DNA from: Pelagilacustribacter hypolimneticus
GTDB taxonomy: Bacteria > Pseudomonadota > Alphaproteobacteria > Pelagibacterales > Pelagibacteraceae
Length of the DNA: 15,362 nucleotides
Assembly: GCA_965235125.1 (NCBI GenBank)
Contig: CBDDXH010000022.1
Coordinates: 1-15,362, forward strand
Reading direction: 5' to 3'
Shown: positions 13,125 through 15,362 of the stretch, one piece after another
Position numbering within the stretch: position 1 is the first letter of the stretch
How the letters are laid out: each line of letters opens with the position of its first letter
Program-made: the position numbers and the translations under genes
Notes under the pieces: generated by a model
What the model was told of the DNA's origin: nothing
Database searches by the model: none
Seen by the model: only the letters and a program-made list of their open reading frames with translations

Positions 13125-14363
13125 TTAATTCCAATCTAATAAAGCTAATTGTTTTTTTCCCAAACTAGTTAAGTCTTCTAAGGTTGCTCGATCAATAAAA
13201 CCTGTTTCATAGTTTTCAGCAGCAAAATCAGGTGGGCTTTCACCTTTTAGAAAATTTTGAGCTTGTCTTTTTGCGTATTCTAAATTTTTTTCGCATAATG
13301 GCATTGAGCCTACATAGACTACATTAGAATAACCTTTGCCGGTATGATTGTCCTCAACAGCATGAATAATATCAGGATGCCACCAAATGGTATCACCTGG
13401 GTTCATAACAGGAATAGAAACTAAACCTTCTAACAATAAAGAGTGATATGTTTTATTTGCTGAAAGAGCACGAGCAGGGTTTGAGCCACATAATTCATTC
13501 TCGGGAACATCCTCAAGCAATGCTCTTGTTAAAACATATGCCATGCCTTTTGCAATTGGGATTAATTGTAGTGTTCCGTCTGATGGACCTTGTTTAGTTA
13601 AAGCTGTCCAACCTTGAAAAGTTCTAAAAGTATTACTTACTGCTGGTGATTGAATTAAATCTGTTTTTTCTCTGTATTTTGCTTCAAATGGATCATACTT
13701 TTCAAACTGATCGGAGAAAACTTTTTCATAAATTTTTTGATAATTGCTTTCGATCCATCGCTCAATTGATCCAGCATCGCAATGCGGTGATAAACCTAAT
13801 GTTGAATCCCCTGGCTCTCTTCTTCTTACTCTGTCTGCATAAATTAATTCTTTATTTGGATCAAATACCTGATAGCCATCATACTGATACTTCCAAAGAT
13901 GATTAATCCATTTTTTTACATGATCAAGTTCTTCAGATTGTCTTATTCTCGTTTGAGTTTTAGACCAATAAAGTCCAAAAATTTGAGGTTTACCAGATTT
14001 TAAATCACTAAAATAATTATCTAAGTCTGCTTTTTCTTTTTGAAGTTCGTAGTAATTATTTTTTTCAATATATTCTTCTATATCTCTGTTCCACTCTTGA
14101 ATTTGATTATCATCAAAAACATCTCTTACAATCACACATCCTTTTTTTTTAATTTCATTAATGATCTTGGTATTATCTAATTTATCTAAATCTTTAAAAT
14201 TTATTTCAGGAATAATTGGTAATTTAGATTTTTGTAATTGTTTAATTTCTTGAACTTCTTTTTTAATAAAAGCTTCGATTTTTTTAAAGTTTTCTTTATA
14301 GTTTTTTGACTTATTTCGAAGTATTTTTTTTGCGTTTATAATATCTTGAGTGTAATTTTTCAT
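13125..14363 (-). CDS. DUF1479 Fe(II)/2-oxoglutarate dioxygenase-like protein
   Basis: A 412-residue cytoplasmic protein of the DUF1479 family (E. coli YbiU, about 421 residues), related to phytanoyl-CoA-dioxygenase-type Fe(II)/2-oxoglutarate oxygenases. The iron-binding facial triad can be placed: His194 and Asp196 in SPHCDAGSIERW, and distal His334 in DTIWWHPDIIHAVEDNHTG. The block following it, GKGYSNVVYVGSMPLC, would hold the 2-oxoglutarate-binding region. The first 50 residues are Lys-rich and probably helical. YVGSMPLCEKN and the C-terminal TGFIDRATLEDLTSLGKKQLALL are family-typical. The substrate is unknown. The ATG shares one base with the msrB stop (TAATG), so it is coupled to msrB and cysE, which may hint at a sulfur-compound substrate; that is inference only. 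Confidence 0.88.
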   Translation of the reverse strand: MKNYTQDIINAKKILRNKSKNYKENFKKIEAFIKKEVQEIKQLQKSKLPIIPEINFKDLDKLDNTKIINEIKKKGCVIVRDVFDDNQIQEWNRDIEEYIEKNNYYELQKEKADLDNYFSDLKSGKPQIFGLYWSKTQTRIRQSEELDHVKKWINHLWKYQYDGYQVFDPNKELIYADRVRRREPGDSTLGLSPHCDAGSIERWIESNYQKIYEKVFSDQFEKYDPFEAKYREKTDLIQSPAVSNTFRTFQGWTALTKQGPSDGTLQLIPIAKGMAYVLTRALLEDVPENELCGSNPARALSANKTYHSLLLEGLVSIPVMNPGDTIWWHPDIIHAVEDNHTGKGYSNVVYVGSMPLCEKNLEYAKRQAQNFLKGESPPDFAAENYETGFIDRATLEDLTSLGKKQLALLDWN

Positions 14364-14737
14364 TACTTTTTCTTAAATACCAAACAGGCTCCATTGTTAC
14401 AATATCTTTTACCTGTGGGTTTTGGACCATCTTCAAATATATGTCCATGATGTCCGCCACATTTCTTACAGTGATATTCAGTTCTTGAATAACCAATATG
14501 AAAATCTGTTTTAGTTTCAAATACACCGGGTAAAGCATCATAAAAAGATGGCCAACCTGAGCCGCTTTCATATTTTGTCTTAGATTCAAATAGTTTTGTA
14601 CCACAGCCAACGCAGTGATAAGAACCTTCTCTTTTTTCATTATTTAAAGCACTAGAACCTGCGGGTTCTGTTCCCTCCTCTCTTAAAATACAATTTTGTT
14701 CTGGAGTTAAATTAAAATTCTTGTCTTTATTACTCAT
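14363..14737 (-). CDS. msrB: Peptide-methionine (R)-S-oxide reductase MsrB
   Basis: A 124-residue cytoplasmic repair enzyme that reduces the R epimer of methionine sulfoxide in proteins. Zinc-site pairs are CVGC (Cys42, Cys45) and CKKC (Cys90, Cys93). ESGSGWPSFYDA (57-68), the HIGYSRTEYHC block and GHIFEDGPKPTGKRYCNNGACLVF (99-121) match the family. Cys113 in RYCNN is the catalytic cysteine. The cysteine usual in the SGCGWPSF motif is Ser60 here, and an extra Cys118 follows the catalytic one, where most members have Ser. It overlaps the end of cysE by 8 bp and the DUF1479 start by 1 bp. Confidence 0.95.
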   Translation of the reverse strand: MSNKDKNFNLTPEQNCILREEGTEPAGSSALNNEKREGSYHCVGCGTKLFESKTKYESGSGWPSFYDALPGVFETKTDFHIGYSRTEYHCKKCGGHHGHIFEDGPKPTGKRYCNNGACLVFKKK

Positions 14738-15323
14738 CCTTTATTTTCTCATCGACGCCATATGGTGTAAAGGAAACTTTTTGATTATCTGAATAAACTT
14801 TATCAATTTTAACAACTTTTGCCGGAACACCAACCATAGTTGCAAACTCTGGGACATCATTTAACACAACAGCATTCGCTGCAATTTTTGAACACCTGCC
14901 AATTTTAATAGGCCCTAAAATTTGAGCACCTGATCCAATTACAACTTGATCTCCAATGGTTGGATGTCTCTTTTGATTTTTTTGCGAACTAGAGTTTAAA
15001 CTTGGAGAGATGCCGCCTAGCGTTACGGCATGATACATAGTTACATCGTCACCAATTTCAGAAGTTTCTCCGATCACAACACCCATGCCATGATCGATAA
15101 AAAAATTTTTTCCTATTTTTGCACCTGGATGAATTTCAATTCCTGTAAAGAATCTTGTGGTTTGAGAAATTATACGAGAAAGTAAATCAAATTTAATTAA
15201 ATAAAAAAAATTTGCAATACGGTGAAAGAAAACAGCTTTAACCCCAGGATAAGTTATAATGATACTTAAAATAGATTTTGCAGATGGATCTCTTGATTTT
15301 ATAGAGTTTAAATAACTAAACAT
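14730..15323 (-). CDS. cysE: Serine O-acetyltransferase (short EpsC-type CysE)
   Basis: A 197-residue cytoplasmic enzyme that makes O-acetyl-L-serine from serine and acetyl-CoA, the first step of cysteine synthesis. The N-terminus is shorter than in E. coli CysE (273 residues) and resembles the EpsC group, beginning with helices that include RDPSAKS (11-17) and YPGVKAVFFHRIANFFY (25-41). The left-handed beta-helix follows: GIEIHPGAKIGKNFFIDHGMGVVIGETSEIGDDV, with Asp77/His78, then MYHAVTLGG with His98, and the C-terminal coils HPTIGDQVVIGSGAQILGPIKIG and PAKVVKI. It heads the cysE-msrB-DUF1479 operon. Confidence 0.96.
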   Translation of the reverse strand: MFSYLNSIKSRDPSAKSILSIIITYPGVKAVFFHRIANFFYLIKFDLLSRIISQTTRFFTGIEIHPGAKIGKNFFIDHGMGVVIGETSEIGDDVTMYHAVTLGGISPSLNSSSQKNQKRHPTIGDQVVIGSGAQILGPIKIGRCSKIAANAVVLNDVPEFATMVGVPAKVVKIDKVYSDNQKVSFTPYGVDEKIKDE

Positions 15324-15339
15324 GTTGAGTGTATATAAT
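15324..15339. promoter_or_regulatory. Possible cysE promoter with opposed -10 hexamers
   Basis: On the minus strand TATATA (15337 to 15332) ends 8 nt before the cysE ATG at 15323, with no Shine-Dalgarno. On the plus strand TATAAT (15334-15339) points out of the window towards a possible divergent gene that cannot be seen. The two hexamers overlap, as at 2811-2827. No clear -35 is visible for either, and the window ends too soon to judge the divergent partner. Confidence 0.35.
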
Positions 15340-15362
15340 GACTACTTGAAAAATTAAAAGAT

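Noticed and set aside
14311..14640. A 109-codon open frame on the minus strand overlapping msrB and the start of the DUF1479 gene
   Set aside because: It is a shifted frame over msrB, whose zinc and catalytic motifs are intact in the other frame; the translation resembles no family.
1..15362. CRISPR arrays, insertion sequences, prophage or defence genes
   Set aside because: No spaced direct repeats, transposase, integrase or phage-type proteins are visible; all identified genes are metabolic, transport or redox housekeeping types.

Overview
The window is AT-rich, densely packed DNA with intergenic gaps of mostly 0-10 bp and no mobile elements, tRNA, rRNA or CRISPR. The gene set and style suggest a streamlined marine alphaproteobacterium of the SAR11/Pelagibacterales type: a complete branched-chain amino acid type ABC importer, a short EpsC-type CysE, a DUF1479 dioxygenase, a TIGR03643/DUF2805 protein, a small CsaA, and coupled stop/start overlaps. 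The taxon is inferred from composition and gene content, not from a marker gene.

Layout. 1-2810 (minus strand): a cytochrome c'-like gene, a LysE/RhtB exporter and the N-terminal two thirds of aconitase (acnA, running off the left edge), separated by 7 and 3 nt. 2828-3352 (plus): a CybB-type cytochrome b561, divergent from cytochrome c' across 17 bp that hold overlapping, opposed -10 hexamers. 3349-3684 (minus): csaA, convergent with cytochrome b561 and overlapping it by 4 bp. 3698-3725: a strong intrinsic terminator. 3746-9432 (minus): a solute-importer operon in the order (5'->3') proC-like, livH, livM, livG, livF, livJ. livJ has its own apparent promoter and Shine-Dalgarno. 9433-9745: a 313-bp non-coding gap, the longest here, with a possible 18-residue membrane peptide. 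9746-11428 (plus): TIGR03643 protein, glutaredoxin 3 and a membrane-anchored SGNH-type protein. 11425-12138 (minus): CcdA, convergent with the SGNH gene and divergent from a DMT permease (12219-13118, plus). 13125-15323 (minus): an overlapping operon cysE-msrB-DUF1479 dioxygenase.

How the genes may work together. The liv block is a complete importer: two permeases, two ATPases and a periplasmic binding protein, with a divergent imine-reductase-like gene at its head that may act on the imported nitrogen compound or its product. Cytochrome c', cytochrome b561, glutaredoxin, CcdA and MsrB are redox or thiol proteins lying near each other in separate transcription units. CysE supplies O-acetylserine for cysteine synthesis.

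The most unusual feature is promoter architecture. Several operon-head genes have a near-consensus -10 hexamer only 5-8 nt before the start codon and no Shine-Dalgarno, which predicts leaderless mRNAs. By contrast livJ and csaA carry clear AAGGA/AAGGAG sites. No wholly new multi-gene system could be shown. The best leads are the bidirectional leaderless promoter at 2811-2827, the ProC-like gene in the liv operon, the terminator that precedes csaA, the MsrB with a shifted cysteine, and the candidate micropeptide.
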